Counted from the stretch's first letter, positions 1-9,153 are shown. The stretch is DNA of 64,000 nt from Bacteroidaceae bacterium (GCA_902362595.1 CABIXF010000010.1:39675-103674), one strand, 5' to 3'. Notes: a model not told the origin generated them from the sequence alone. Translations and numbers: made by a program.

Positions 1-393
1 CGCGCGTGTAATGTATCGGGAGCCGCTATTCATCAGCGAATTCAAAAGTTGACGAACCTGGGAATTCTGAAAGGTTCAGAATTCATCATTGATCCGGAAA
101 AGATAGGCTATGAAACTTGTGCCTACATCGGTTTGTATTTAAAAGACCCGGAACAATTCGACACGGTTACGGAAGCATTGAAGCACATTCCGGAAGTAGT
201 GGAATGTCATTTTACGACCGGACAGTATGACTTGTTTATCAAAATTTATGCGAAAAACAATCATCACCTGCTGGAAATCATTCATGACAAGCTTCAGCCG
301 CTGGGTCTGTCACGTTCGGAAACAATTATTTCTTTCCGTGAAGCCATCAAACGCCAGATGCCAATTATGGACCTGGCGAATGACGATGATTGA
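1..393 (+). CDS. AsnC/Lrp-family transcriptional regulator, 5' truncated by the window
   Basis: The reading frame is open from base 1, so the gene begins before the window; 130 residues are visible. The first residues (CNVSGAAIHQRIQKLTNLG) match the end of the Lrp-type helix-turn-helix. The rest is the RAM ligand-sensing and oligomerisation domain, with the usual pattern VVECHFTTGQYDLFIKI. Family members have about 155 residues, so roughly 25 are missing. Such proteins are DNA-binding octamers or dimers that sense amino acids; the ligand and targets cannot be read from the sequence. The TTG at 49 lies inside the DNA-binding domain and is not a credible start. Confidence 0.93.
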   Translation, partial: RACNVSGAAIHQRIQKLTNLGILKGSEFIIDPEKIGYETCAYIGLYLKDPEQFDTVTEALKHIPEVVECHFTTGQYDLFIKIYAKNNHHLLEIIHDKLQPLGLSRSETIISFREAIKRQMPIMDLANDDD

Positions 394-403
394 TACGTGA
401 CAC

Positions 404-898
404 TTATTTTTGTGTACGTTCGTAGTCAACGAAACTATAGGAGTAGAGATGCTTTTCGTCCGTTGGATGGCATTCTCTACTTTTTTCTTGCCATATATGG
501 CGGTCTATTTCCGGGAAGAAAGTGTCGGCGGGCACTTGGTCGTCTTCCACTTCTGTCAGATAGAGGCGGTCGGCCAGCGGAAGGGCCTCCGTGTAGAGCG
601 TGGCTCCTCCGATGATGAAGACTTCTTCTTCCTCTTTGCAGGATTTCAAGGCTTCTTCCAGTGTGTGGAAGCATTCTGCTCCTTCAAAATGTAAATCCTT
701 TCTGCTCAGTACGACATTTCTCCGGTTAGGCAGGGCTCCTTTGGGGAGAGATTCAAAGGTATGCCGTCCCATCAGAATGGTGTGGCCTGTGGTGAGTGCC
801 TTGAAACGTTTCAGGTCGTTGGGCAGCCAGTAAAGCAATTTGTTCTGGTAGCCGATGCCTCGTTTTTGGTTGATGGCGGCGATGATGGATAAGGTCAT
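404..898 (-). CDS. folA: dihydrofolate reductase
   Basis: The product, 164 residues, reduces dihydrofolate to tetrahydrofolate with NADPH in the cytosol. The folate-binding segment LPNDLKRFKALT contains the acidic catalytic residue. The motifs MGRHTFESLP and FIIGGATLY form the NADPH-binding surface. The length is normal. It lies 21 bp downstream of thyA on the same strand, the usual pairing, because thymidylate synthase produces the dihydrofolate that this enzyme recycles. It is convergent with the Lrp gene. Confidence 0.96.
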   Translation of the reverse strand: MTLSIIAAINQKRGIGYQNKLLYWLPNDLKRFKALTTGHTILMGRHTFESLPKGALPNRRNVVLSRKDLHFEGAECFHTLEEALKSCKEEEEVFIIGGATLYTEALPLADRLYLTEVEDDQVPADTFFPEIDRHIWQEKSRECHPTDEKHLYSYSFVDYERTQK

Positions 899-919
899 AT
901 TTCTGTTCTTTAAAGTGGG

Positions 920-1714
920 TTATACGGATACTTTTCCCGCGATGTGTGGCCACGGGTCGTAGTTCTCCAGCTGGAAGTCTTCGTATTGGAAGCTGAAGAT
1001 GTCCTTCACGTCCGGATTGATTTTCATGGTAGGCAAGGGGCGTGGAGTGCGTGTCAGCTGTAAATCAACTTGTTCCAGGTGATTCAAGTAGATGTGGGCA
1101 TCTCCGAGCGTGTGGATGAAATCACCCGCTTTCAGTCCGGTCACCTGTGCCATCATCTGCAGCAGCAGGGCATAGGAGGCGATGTTGAACGGTACGCCCA
1201 GGAAGGTGTCGGCACTGCGCTGGTACATTTGCAGGCTCAGTCGTCCGTTGGCCACATAGAACTGAAAAAACGCGTGGCACGGGGGAAGGTTCATGTGGTT
1301 CAAGTCGCCCACGTTCCAGGCACTGACGATGATGCGCCGGGAGTCGGGATTATGCTTGATGGTTTCCACCGCTTCCGAAATCTGGTCGATGAACGTACCG
1401 TCGTAGCCGGGCCAGGAGCGCCACTGGTAGCCGTAGATATGACCTAGGTCTCCGTTTTCATCGGCCCATTCGTTCCAGATTCTGACGCCATGTTCTTGCA
1501 GGTATTTCACGTTGGTATCCCCTTTGAGGAACCACAACAGTTCGTAGATGATGGATTTCAGGTGGAGTTTTTTGGTTGTGACGAGCGGGAAGCCGTCTTC
1601 CAGGTTGAAGCGCATCTGGTGACCGAACACGCTGAGGGTGCCTGTGCCGGTACGGTCGTCTTTGCGTACGCCTTCCGTACGGATGCGGTGCAACAAGTCA
1701 AGATATTGTTTCAT
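920..1714 (-). CDS. thyA: thymidylate synthase
   Basis: The product, 264 residues, methylates dUMP to dTMP with methylenetetrahydrofolate. It aligns along its whole length with classical Thy[19 protein letters not shown] at the N-terminus, the catalytic cysteine in [12 protein letters not shown], and [18 protein letters not shown] for substrate binding. An upstream non-ATG start would add eight residues, but the ATG at 1714 gives the standard 264-residue protein starting [11 protein letters not shown]. It is the first gene of the thyA-folA operon. Confidence 0.97.
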   Translation of the reverse strand: MKQYLDLLHRIRTEGVRKDDRTGTGTLSVFGHQMRFNLEDGFPLVTTKKLHLKSIIYELLWFLKGDTNVKYLQEHGVRIWNEWADENGDLGHIYGYQWRSWPGYDGTFIDQISEAVETIKHNPDSRRIIVSAWNVGDLNHMNLPPCHAFFQFYVANGRLSLQMYQRSADTFLGVPFNIASYALLLQMMAQVTGLKAGDFIHTLGDAHIYLNHLEQVDLQLTRTPRPLPTMKINPDVKDIFSFQYEDFQLENYDPWPHIAGKVSV

Positions 1715-1731
1715 GATTGGATTTTTTTGTT

Positions 1732-1763
1732 TTTGCAAAGGTAGCTAATTTTTTTTATTTTTG
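1732..1763 (+). promoter_or_regulatory. promoter of the rRNA methyltransferase gene
   Basis: TTTG at 1732-1735 and TATTTTTG at 1756-1763 are separated by 20 bp, the spacing expected for Bacteroidetes -33/-7 promoters. The inferred start of transcription lies about 20 bp before the ATG at 1793. Confidence 0.65.
1736..1743 (-). promoter_or_regulatory. -7 box of the thyA-folA promoter
   Basis: On the minus strand the sequence is TACCTTTG, an exact match to the Bacteroidetes -7 element TAnnTTTG, 21 bp upstream of the thyA ATG. No clear -33 TTTG is seen at the right distance. It overlaps the divergent promoter of the methyltransferase gene, so the two may compete. Confidence 0.6.
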
Positions 1764-1792
1764 CCGGCGTAACATAATTGCTTAGCGTCATC

Positions 1793-3205
1793 ATGAATTT
1801 ACCCTCTGATTTTGTCATTCGCACACGTCGGCTGATGGGGGATGCCGACTTTTCTGCGTTGGAGGAAGCCTTGGAAAAGGAGACTCCGGTCAGCATCCGT
1901 ATCAATCAGGATAAATGTACTTCTGTTCCTGTGGACAGCACACCAGTGCCTTGGTGTCCGGAAGGATACTACCTGTCCGGCAGGCCGGCGTTCACGTTCG
2001 ACCCGTTGTTTCACGCCGGATGTTATTACGTGCAGGAGGCATCGTCCATGTTTTTGGCCCAGGCACTCCGGCAGTATGTGCAGAAACCGGTTGTGATGCT
2101 CGATTTGTGTGCGGCTCCTGGAGGAAAATCCACACTGGCCCGGTCGGTGTTGCCCGAAGGCAGTCTGCTGGTAGCCAATGAGGTGATGCGCAACCGTTCG
2201 CAGGTACTGGCTGAGAATCTGGTCAAATGGGGAAATCCGGAGGTGATGGTAACGAACAACGATCCGGCAGATTTTACGGAACTGGGCCCTCTCTTCGATG
2301 TGATTCTGACTGATGTGCCCTGCTCGGGAGAAGGAATGTTCCGCAAAGATGAAGTGGCGGTGCAGGAATGGAGTATCGCCAACGTGGATACGTGCTGGCA
2401 GCGGCAGCGTCGGATTCTGCGTGATATATGGCCTTGCCTGAAGACCGGAGGCCTGCTGGTGTATAGCACTTGCACGTACAACCGGGAAGAGAATGAAGAC
2501 AATGTGGCCTGGATTGCACAAGAACTGGGCGCAGAGGTGTTGCCTTTGGAAGTGAAGCCGGAATGGCATATTACCGGAAACCTGACCGAGCATACTTTCC
2601 CGGTTTATCGTTTCTTGCCGCACAAGACAACGGGAGAAGGACTGTTTCTGGCTGTCTTGCGGAAAACGTCGGAAGAAGACAGGGAATGTGCACGGGTGAA
2701 GCCGGCGGGCAAGTCTCCCAAAAAAGGAAAAGGAGGAAAAACACCGGTGCTGCAGGTGCCGCGAGAGATGCAGACATGGATACACGGAGCAGAAGGTTAC
2801 GAATTCCGTGTGGAAGAGATGGAAGCGGTGGCTTTCCCTATGGCCCATAAAGACCTCTATGATTTGCTGAAAAGTTGGCTTAAAGTATTGCATGCGGGTG
2901 TCAGACTGGGAGAATGGAAAGGGAAGGACTGGCAGCCTTCGCATACACTGGCCATGAGTACGGCATTCCGGAAAGAAGCTTTTCCGACAGCGGAACTGAC
3001 TTATGAGCAGGCTGTGGCTTATTTGCGGAAAGAGGCGGTGACTCTTTCACCGGAGGTATCGAAAGGATATGTGGTGTTGGCTTATCGCGGACAGGCATTG
3101 GGCTTTGCCAAAAATATCGGCAATCGGGCCAACAATTTGTATCCGCAGGAATGGAGAATCCGAAGCGGATATTTGCCGGAAATACTTCCCAATTTATTTG
3201 TCTGA
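1793..3205 (+). CDS. RsmF-like 16S rRNA (cytosine-C5) methyltransferase, NOL1/NOP2/Sun family
   Basis: This 470-residue SAM-dependent enzyme is predicted to methylate a cytosine in ribosomal RNA. The SAM-binding motif DLCAAPGGKS, the catalytic-cysteine motif DVPCSGEGMFRKD and the second cysteine in STCTYNREENED are all present. After about residue 295, a basic linker (KSPKKGKGGK) leads to a C-terminal domain of the type seen in RsmF. The ATG at 1793 (MNLPSDFVIR) fits the family better than the upstream TTG at 1778, which lies close to the inferred transcription start. The exact target base cannot be assigned. Confidence 0.9.
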   Translation: MNLPSDFVIRTRRLMGDADFSALEEALEKETPVSIRINQDKCTSVPVDSTPVPWCPEGYYLSGRPAFTFDPLFHAGCYYVQEASSMFLAQALRQYVQKPVVMLDLCAAPGGKSTLARSVLPEGSLLVANEVMRNRSQVLAENLVKWGNPEVMVTNNDPADFTELGPLFDVILTDVPCSGEGMFRKDEVAVQEWSIANVDTCWQRQRRILRDIWPCLKTGGLLVYSTCTYNREENEDNVAWIAQELGAEVLPLEVKPEWHITGNLTEHTFPVYRFLPHKTTGEGLFLAVLRKTSEEDRECARVKPAGKSPKKGKGGKTPVLQVPREMQTWIHGAEGYEFRVEEMEAVAFPMAHKDLYDLLKSWLKVLHAGVRLGEWKGKDWQPSHTLAMSTAFRKEAFPTAELTYEQAVAYLRKEAVTLSPEVSKGYVVLAYRGQALGFAKNIGNRANNLYPQEWRIRSGYLPEILPNLFV

Positions 3206-3206
3206 A

Positions 3207-3332
3207 AAACGCCTAGGCGTTTGAACTCAAACGCAAGTACGTTTTAAGCAAAACGCCTAAGCGTTTTAAGTGAAACGCTTAGACGTTTGGATGAAAACGC
3301 TTAGACGTTTTTCCTGAAACGTAAAGGCGTTT
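3207..3332. repeat. six-unit phased palindrome array, 22-bp period (11-bp half-step)
   Basis: Six 16-bp units AAACG-N6-CGTTT start at 3207, 3229, 3251, 3273, 3295 and 3317, exactly 22 bp apart and separated by six-base spacers that all differ. All twelve pentamers are invariant while every N6 centre is free to vary (CCTAGG, CAAGTA, CCTAAG, CTTAGA twice, TAAAGG). AAACG and CGTTT therefore alternate at an exact 11-bp step. The array begins two bases after the methyltransferase stop codon and lies between convergent genes. It could serve as a protein-binding array, a bidirectional terminator, or both. Confidence 0.95.
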
Positions 3333-3369
3333 TTATGGTGTTTTGTAACTCGTTGAAAATCAGTGCGGC

Positions 3370-4707
3370 TTACTTTTCTAAAGTAAGTGGAATGCCTTGG
3401 TAGAAATCCAGAATTTTGGCACGGAACAGGTAGTCGTATTTTGCCTGCACACAGTCGGACACGGCTTTCATCCAGTTGGTGCGGGCTTCGTTGTATTCCG
3501 TGGCGTTGGCTTTTCCGTTGGTATATTTTTCTTTCATGAGCTTGAAGGAGGCTTCTGCCGCTTCGTCGGCTACCTGACTGCTTTGGTATTTGCTCTCCGC
3601 ATTGACGGCATTGTAATAGGCTTGCTGTATCTCTTTGTAGAGTGCCTTTTTACTTTCCTCCAGTTGCCAGTTCAGGGTGGTTTGTTCCAGGCGTGCCGTA
3701 CGGACCCGGTTACGGGTACTCAGTCGGTTGAAGATGGGGATGCTCAGCGAAAGTCCCACGTATTGGCTGAAATTGTCCTTCAGCTGGGAATGGAAACTGG
3801 CATTGTCTCTGCCCGACATTTTGTAGTAGCTGGTACCCAGACCGGCACCGAAACTGAGTTGGGGATAATAGGCGCTTTGGGCAATGCGGATGCTGCGGGC
3901 TGCGCCTTGCAAGCGATACTGTGCCGCCTTGATGGAAGGCTTGATGAGCAGTGCCTGATTGTAGATGTCGGTTGGAGAGGTCAGCGTTCCGAACAGTTGT
4001 TCGGGCTGGATGTCGGGACTGACAATCTGGAAATTATCCGGCGAAGGCAGTTCCAGCAGTTGGCTGAGATCGAGCAGGGACAAGCGATAGTCGTTCTCGG
4101 TCTGTACCAGTGAAAGCTGGTCTTGTGCCACGCGCGATTTGGCCTCGTACAATTCCGCTTCCGAGGCTTTCCCGTTTTGGAAATAGGCTTCTTTCTGGGT
4201 CAGTATTTCCTGACTCAGTTCCACTTGCTGCCGGGCTATTTTCACCAGTTCCTCGTTGAAGAGCACTTGCAGGTAGGCCGAGGTCACCTGAATGCTGATA
4301 TCCTCTTTGGCCTTGTTCAAGTCTTCCGTGGCTGCTTGGAGGTTCAGTTTGGAAAGGGCAATGTTATTCGGAATCTGCATGCCGGTGAACAAGGGTACAC
4401 TGGTGCTCAGGTTGAAGCCCGTGTTCTGGGTATTGATACTCTGGTAGGTGTTGTTAGACTGCAAGCTTCGTCCGAAGTTGAACGAGTGGGAGGCACTGCC
4501 GTTCAGGTCGGGCAGACGGCTCCATTTGGCGGTATTCAGTTCCACTGCGCTCTTGTCGCGGGCGGCTTCCTGCTGCTTGACGGTCAGGTTGTGGGCGATG
4601 GCATACTCGATGCAGCGTGTCAAGTCCCATGCTTCCTCTGCTTGGCTGGCACCTGTGGCCAGCAGGCCGAAACTCAGTACGGCCAGTTGTTTCAAGTTGA
4701 TTCTCAT
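3370..4707 (-). CDS. TolC-family outer membrane efflux protein
   Basis: The 445-residue protein has a signal peptide (MRINLKQLAVLSFGLLATGA, cleavage probably after SQA). It then has two copies of the outer-membrane-efflux domain, rich in long helices, with typical starts DLTRCIEYAIAHN and DIYNQALLIKPSIKAA. It is predicted to form the trimeric outer-membrane tunnel of the transporter encoded upstream. It is the last gene of a five-gene operon, three bases after the adaptor gene. No hairpin terminator other than the palindrome array at 3207-3332 is visible downstream. Confidence 0.93.
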   Translation of the reverse strand: MRINLKQLAVLSFGLLATGASQAEEAWDLTRCIEYAIAHNLTVKQQEAARDKSAVELNTAKWSRLPDLNGSASHSFNFGRSLQSNNTYQSINTQNTGFNLSTSVPLFTGMQIPNNIALSKLNLQAATEDLNKAKEDISIQVTSAYLQVLFNEELVKIARQQVELSQEILTQKEAYFQNGKASEAELYEAKSRVAQDQLSLVQTENDYRLSLLDLSQLLELPSPDNFQIVSPDIQPEQLFGTLTSPTDIYNQALLIKPSIKAAQYRLQGAARSIRIAQSAYYPQLSFGAGLGTSYYKMSGRDNASFHSQLKDNFSQYVGLSLSIPIFNRLSTRNRVRTARLEQTTLNWQLEESKKALYKEIQQAYYNAVNAESKYQSSQVADEAAEASFKLMKEKYTNGKANATEYNEARTNWMKAVSDCVQAKYDYLFRAKILDFYQGIPLTLEK

Positions 4708-4710
4708 GGC

Positions 4711-5808
4711 TTACATTTCTTTTTTGAGTCCTCGAATAGCTTCATCGGGTTTCAGCCCGCTCTTAATCTCGATATTTACTCCGTCACTGATGCCGGTCTG
4801 TACTTGGCGGCGGATAAATTTCTGTGTGGGTACACTGTCGGTCAATACATAGACAAAGGTAGAATCGCCACTGAACTCAATGGCACTTTCCGGTACGGTC
4901 AGTGCGTGGTTGGCTCGCTGGAGTTCGATTTCCGCATTGGCACTGTATCCGGAACGGATGGTCACACTGTCGGGCACGGTGATGGCTGCCTTGATTTCAA
5001 ACTGGTTGGCTCCGTTGTTTTCCACGCTTTTCGGAGAAATGTATTCCAGTACGGCATCGAATTTCATGTTCTGCAAGGCGCCAAGCGTGATTTTGACGGG
5101 GATACCTTCGCGGATACGTCCCACTTCCGTTTCGTCCACATTGCCACGGAAGATGAGGTCGCCCATATCGGCTACGGTGGCGATAGTGGTACCGTCGTTG
5201 AACGTGTTACTCATGATGACGGAGTTACCCACTTTGATAGGTACGTCTAGAATCAGTCCGTCGATGGTAGAACGAATCAGGGTACTGCTGAAGGAGGCAC
5301 TGCTCTTGGTGATTCCTTCTTTTACGATTTGCAGGTTGTCTTTGGCGGCCTGCAATTCTTCGCGGGCTTGTTTGGCGGCCAGCAGCGTCTTTTCGTATTC
5401 TTCGCTGCTCACCAGCTTGCTCTTATAGAGTTTTTCCATGCGTTCCAAATCCGTTTCGGCCTGTCGTCCGTTGATTTCAGCCAGACGGACACGGCTTTCA
5501 GCCGAATTGAGGGAACCCAGTTCGGGGATGACCTTGACCTTGGCGATGATTTCACCTTTTTTCACCGTTTCGCCGGCTTCCTTGTACACTTCCGAAATGA
5601 TGCCGGAAATTTGCGGCTTGATTTGTACTTCGTCGCGCGGTTCAATCTTTCCAGTGGCTACGGTGGTTTGCACCAAATCCGTGGTCTGTGAATGGAGAAT
5701 TTCGTACGCCGTGTCTTTCGGCTGTGATTTTTGATACAGGAACACGAAGGTTCCGATGAAAATCAGTGCAATCAGCACCAATGAGATGATCTTGATGTAC
5801 TTTTTCAT
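4711..5808 (-). CDS. MacA-like periplasmic adaptor (HlyD/RND membrane-fusion family)
   Basis: The 365-residue protein has an N-terminal membrane anchor (about residues 7-25). A barrel-sandwich hybrid domain follows (KIEPRDEVQIKPQISGIISE), then a helical hairpin (about 105-165) and a C-terminal beta-barrel region. It is predicted to link the inner-membrane ABC permeases to the TolC tunnel. Its position between permease and TolC genes supports a MacA role. The substrate, perhaps a macrolide, peptide or lipid, is unknown. Confidence 0.92.
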   Translation of the reverse strand: MKKYIKIISLVLIALIFIGTFVFLYQKSQPKDTAYEILHSQTTDLVQTTVATGKIEPRDEVQIKPQISGIISEVYKEAGETVKKGEIIAKVKVIPELGSLNSAESRVRLAEINGRQAETDLERMEKLYKSKLVSSEEYEKTLLAAKQAREELQAAKDNLQIVKEGITKSSASFSSTLIRSTIDGLILDVPIKVGNSVIMSNTFNDGTTIATVADMGDLIFRGNVDETEVGRIREGIPVKITLGALQNMKFDAVLEYISPKSVENNGANQFEIKAAITVPDSVTIRSGYSANAEIELQRANHALTVPESAIEFSGDSTFVYVLTDSVPTQKFIRRQVQTGISDGVNIEIKSGLKPDEAIRGLKKEM

Positions 5809-5845
5809 AATGAACTTTGGTTTTTTGTTTGTTTTGTGGCTTTAT

Positions 5846-7090
5846 TTATTCGTCGCGTATGGCTTCAATGGGTTTGATGCTCATGGCCCGGTAGGCAGGA
5901 GCCAGTCCGGCCAGCAGTCCTAATATGAGCAGGAGGGCACAGGCACCGATGGCTTCCCAAAAACTAATCTGGAACTCAGTAGGTGCAGTAGGAGTGGAAG
6001 TACCCATTTCTGTCAGGTTCAGCAGGAACACGGCAAACGTGATGCCGGCCATGCCTGCCAGAATGGTCAGCACCATGCTTTCCGACAGAATCTGTGATAG
6101 AATGTCATTGGGGCGGGCACCGATGGCACGCCGGATACCGATTTCAGTAGTCCGTTCCTTGACGGTGACCATCATGATGTTGCTCACTCCAATGGCACCG
6201 GCCAGCAGGGTACCGAGTCCGACCATCCAGCCCAAAATCTTAATGCCCGAAAACAAGTTGTCTACCATGCTGAACATAGCTTCCGCATTGACCAGAATCA
6301 CAGCCTGTCCGTCGTTGGGGTGAATCAGATGGGCATTTTTAATCACCTGTTCCACTTTCTTCTCTACCTCTCCAATGGAATAGCCTTTACGGGCCGTATA
6401 ACAGAGGAGCTGTACTTTCTGGCCGAAGTTGTAGTTCTGCTGCATGGTGGTGAAAGGGATGATGACCGAGGTCTCCGACTGTCCTTGGATGGAGATGTTT
6501 CCTACGGCCATGCTGACCCCGATAATCCGGTAGTAAATGCCGTTGACCTCGATGAACTTTCCGCAGGGGTCTTCCCCTCCTGGGAACAGGCTCTCGTAGA
6601 TACGCTTCCCGATGACACACACTTTCCGTTGGTCGCGGATGTCGATGTCGTTGATGAAACGTCCGAATACGATGTTGGGTTCTTCAATCTTCTGGTATTC
6701 GGGATACAGGCCTTTCAGGGTTCCTGAGATTTTATTCTCGTTGTAAATGGCATTGATGCCCCATTTGGCTAGGGTGGCAGTCACGGTTTCCAGCTCGTTG
6801 ACTTGTTTCCGGACCCGTTCTACATCTTTGTTTTCCAAATCCCAGTATCTTCCCTGCTGGAATCCTTTATAAGCCTTGCTGGTTTTGTTGGCGCCCAGGA
6901 AACCGGAGTTGGTGGCAAAGCCTTCAAATTGCCGGGACAACATCTGTTGCAGTCCTTTGGCCCCTCCCATCAGGGCAATCAGCATGAATACCCCCCAGAA
7001 GATACCGAAGGCCGTCAGGAAACTTCTGGTTTTGTTGCGAGTGATGGTGAGAAGAATTTCTTCCCATGTATCTAAGTCAAATCGTCTCAT
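5846..7090 (-). CDS. MacB-like ABC transporter permease (FtsX domain), second of a pair
   Basis: The 414-residue protein has one N-terminal membrane helix (about 20-40), a large periplasmic MacB core domain (about 45-270) and three C-terminal helices forming the FtsX domain (GVSNIMMVTVKERTTEIGIR). It has no ATPase domain, unlike E. coli MacB, which is fused. It lies two bases after another permease of the same type, so the membrane part is probably a heterodimer. These are mechanotransmission transporters that move substrate from the periplasm. Confidence 0.92.
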   Translation of the reverse strand: MRRFDLDTWEEILLTITRNKTRSFLTAFGIFWGVFMLIALMGGAKGLQQMLSRQFEGFATNSGFLGANKTSKAYKGFQQGRYWDLENKDVERVRKQVNELETVTATLAKWGINAIYNENKISGTLKGLYPEYQKIEEPNIVFGRFINDIDIRDQRKVCVIGKRIYESLFPGGEDPCGKFIEVNGIYYRIIGVSMAVGNISIQGQSETSVIIPFTTMQQNYNFGQKVQLLCYTARKGYSIGEVEKKVEQVIKNAHLIHPNDGQAVILVNAEAMFSMVDNLFSGIKILGWMVGLGTLLAGAIGVSNIMMVTVKERTTEIGIRRAIGARPNDILSQILSESMVLTILAGMAGITFAVFLLNLTEMGTSTPTAPTEFQISFWEAIGACALLLILGLLAGLAPAYRAMSIKPIEAIRDE

Positions 7091-7092
7091 GG

Positions 7093-8343
7093 TTAATCTG
7101 CTCTAAGTGCTTCAATGGGTCGGATTCTGGCTGCTTTTCGTGCCGGGAAAAGTCCAGCCAGCGTACCGGCAATAACTAAGGTCAGGGTCGCCTCAATGGC
7201 AATGGAGAGGTCGACCGTGGGGTTCTCGAAGAAGGTCATGGAAAAGACACCCATGTCCATGGTCTGTTTTCCGGCCACTTGGTTCATGTATTCCGTGACG
7301 GCAATGCCCGCCACCATGCCGATGTAGCCGAAGAAGGTGGTGATGGCTACACTTTCCGAAATAATCAGCCAGAGGATGGACATCGGTTTGGCCCCCAGTG
7401 CTTTGCGGATGCCGAACTCGTGGGTCCGTTCGCGGACGGTAATGAGCATGATGTTGCTCACTCCCACGATGCCGCTCAGTAAGGTAAAGATACCAATCAC
7501 CCAGATGGCAGTATGCAGAATCTTCGTCGCGCTTTGTTGCTGGAGGTACTGGGTGAAACGGTTCCAAATCCAGATGGCGCCGTCATCGGTAGGAGAGAAT
7601 TGTTTTTTCAGCCCTAAGGTACGGCGGTAGTCGGCTTCAAATTGTTCGTTCAAGGCTTCATTGGCCAATCCTTGGGTTGTGAACGTGATGTTGTCAATGC
7701 TGTCTCCTTTCTGATAAATAGTTTGCAGGGTGGTGAAAGGTACCAGTGCCGAAGGAGAGAAACTGTTCTGGTCTTTGTAGATGCCCACCACCTGATAGGA
7801 AACCCCTTGTGCGTTGAGGTATTTTCCTATAGGAGCCGTATGCGGGAAAAGGTTCTTGACCGTCTTCTCATGGAGGACAATGACTTTTCGCTTTTCCTCT
7901 ATGTCGCGTTTGTTGATGAAGCGCCCTTCCTTTATCTTGATGGCTTCGAGGGACGGATAATTGGGAAGTACCCCGTCCAGCTCGATGCTGAGAGCCTCCT
8001 TGCCATAGGTCAGGGTGACATCACTCTTGCTGACGGTGGCACCTGTTTCTAAAATATGGTCGGGGAAGGAAGAACCCGTCAGTGCCCGGTCGCTTTCTTT
8101 CAGGTAAATGCTCCGCCCTTCTTTCATCCCTTTATAAGGTTCTGAAGTCATGCCCGGATAGATTTTCATGGAGTTCATGAGCATCCCTTCCGACTGGTTC
8201 TCAAATGCATGGATGAGGCCGTTGCCTGCTCCAAGGAGTACAATCAGCATGAAAATACCCCATGCCACGGAAAAACCGGTCAATAAAGTGCGCAGTTTGT
8301 TGCGCATGATGGTTCCGTAGATTTCTTGTATCAGTTCTGTCAT
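7093..8343 (-). CDS. MacB-like ABC transporter permease (FtsX domain), first of a pair
   Basis: The 416-residue protein has the same layout as its downstream neighbour: a helix at about 20-40, a MacB periplasmic domain and a C-terminal three-helix FtsX domain with GVSNIMLITVRERTHEFGIR. Sequence divergence between the two copies is large, so they are not a recent duplication. It lies nine bases after the ATPase gene, in the same operon. It would pair with the second permease over two copies of the separate ATPase. Confidence 0.92.
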   Translation of the reverse strand: MTELIQEIYGTIMRNKLRTLLTGFSVAWGIFMLIVLLGAGNGLIHAFENQSEGMLMNSMKIYPGMTSEPYKGMKEGRSIYLKESDRALTGSSFPDHILETGATVSKSDVTLTYGKEALSIELDGVLPNYPSLEAIKIKEGRFINKRDIEEKRKVIVLHEKTVKNLFPHTAPIGKYLNAQGVSYQVVGIYKDQNSFSPSALVPFTTLQTIYQKGDSIDNITFTTQGLANEALNEQFEADYRRTLGLKKQFSPTDDGAIWIWNRFTQYLQQQSATKILHTAIWVIGIFTLLSGIVGVSNIMLITVRERTHEFGIRKALGAKPMSILWLIISESVAITTFFGYIGMVAGIAVTEYMNQVAGKQTMDMGVFSMTFFENPTVDLSIAIEATLTLVIAGTLAGLFPARKAARIRPIEALRAD

Positions 8344-8352
8344 AGCGCTAGG

Positions 8353-9072
8353 TTATTTCATGAATCCGTTTTGTCCGAACGGAGAGGCATGGTGGTCGAT
8401 ATTGTCTTCTATGCGTTCTATCAGTCCGTCTTTGATGTGGATGATTTTATTGGTTTGGTTGGCCACTCCACTTTCGTGGGTGACTACGACGATGGTCAGT
8501 CCCTCTTGGTCGTGCAGTTCTTTCAGGATGTTCATAACTTCCACCGAAGTCTTGCTGTCGAGTGCTCCGGTCGGTTCGTCGGCCAGGATGATTTCCGGTT
8601 TGGAAATTAGTGCCCGTGCGATGGCTACACGCTGTTTTTGCCCGCCCGACAGTTCGTTAGGGAGGTGATGAGCCCATTCTTTCAGTCCCAGCTTGTCTAA
8701 GTATTCCATGGCCAGCAGGTTTCGTTTCTTTCGGCTGACACCCTGGTAGAAAAGAGGGAGAGCCACATTCTCCATGGCGTTTTTGAACGAAATGAGGTTG
8801 AATGACTGGAAGATGAAGCCGATCATCCGGTTGCGGTACTCAGCGGCTTTGGTTTCACTTAAGTTCCGGATAAGGACATTGTTCAGGTAATACTCGCCGG
8901 AATCGTAGTTGTCCAATATCCCGAGAATGTTCAACAAGGTAGATTTTCCGGAACCGGAGGCACCCATGATGGAGACAAATTCTCCTTTTTTAATATGCAG
9001 GTCTATGCCTTTGAGTACATGAAGGGGAGTGCCGTTGTAGTAGGTTTTGTGAATGTTTTTTAAAAGTATCAT
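8353..9072 (-). CDS. MacB/LolD-type ABC transporter ATP-binding protein
   Basis: This 239-residue ATPase drives the exporter encoded by the next four genes. It has the Walker A motif GASGSGKST, the Q-loop in FIFQSFNL, the signature LSGGQKQR, the Walker B motif IILADEPTGALD and the switch histidine in VVVTHE. It is the first gene of the operon ATPase, permease, permease, adaptor, TolC. The closest family members are LolD and the MacB ATPase domain. Confidence 0.95.
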   Translation of the reverse strand: MILLKNIHKTYYNGTPLHVLKGIDLHIKKGEFVSIMGASGSGKSTLLNILGILDNYDSGEYYLNNVLIRNLSETKAAEYRNRMIGFIFQSFNLISFKNAMENVALPLFYQGVSRKKRNLLAMEYLDKLGLKEWAHHLPNELSGGQKQRVAIARALISKPEIILADEPTGALDSKTSVEVMNILKELHDQEGLTIVVVTHESGVANQTNKIIHIKDGLIERIEDNIDHHASPFGQNGFMK

Positions 9073-9107
9073 TTGGTTTGTGTTAATTGATTTTTAATCG
9101 TATTGCA

Positions 9108-9137
9108 CAAATGTAGAAAAAGTGATACGTTCTCAAA
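9108..9137 (-). promoter_or_regulatory. promoter of the MacAB-TolC-like operon
   Basis: On the minus strand TTTG (9134-9137) and TACATTTG (9108-9115) form a -33/-7 pair with an 18-bp spacer, slightly shorter than usual. It sits 35 bp upstream of the ATPase ATG, back to back with the ROK promoter. No clear dyad symmetry for a repressor is visible. Confidence 0.5.
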
Positions 9138-9153
9138 AATAGTAGGTGAAAAA

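Noticed and set aside
1799..2944. Long minus-strand open frame of 381 codons
   Set aside because: It is the shadow of the rRNA methyltransferase gene, whose plus-strand motifs are unmistakable; the reverse translation has no coherent fold pattern.
3207..3332. CRISPR array
   Set aside because: Units are 16-bp palindromes with 6-bp spacers, far shorter than CRISPR repeats and spacers, and no cas genes are present in the window.
4123..5250. Long plus-strand open frame of 375 codons
   Set aside because: It lies opposite the TolC and adaptor genes of the efflux operon and is rich in Phe, Gly and Gln, as expected of an antisense frame.
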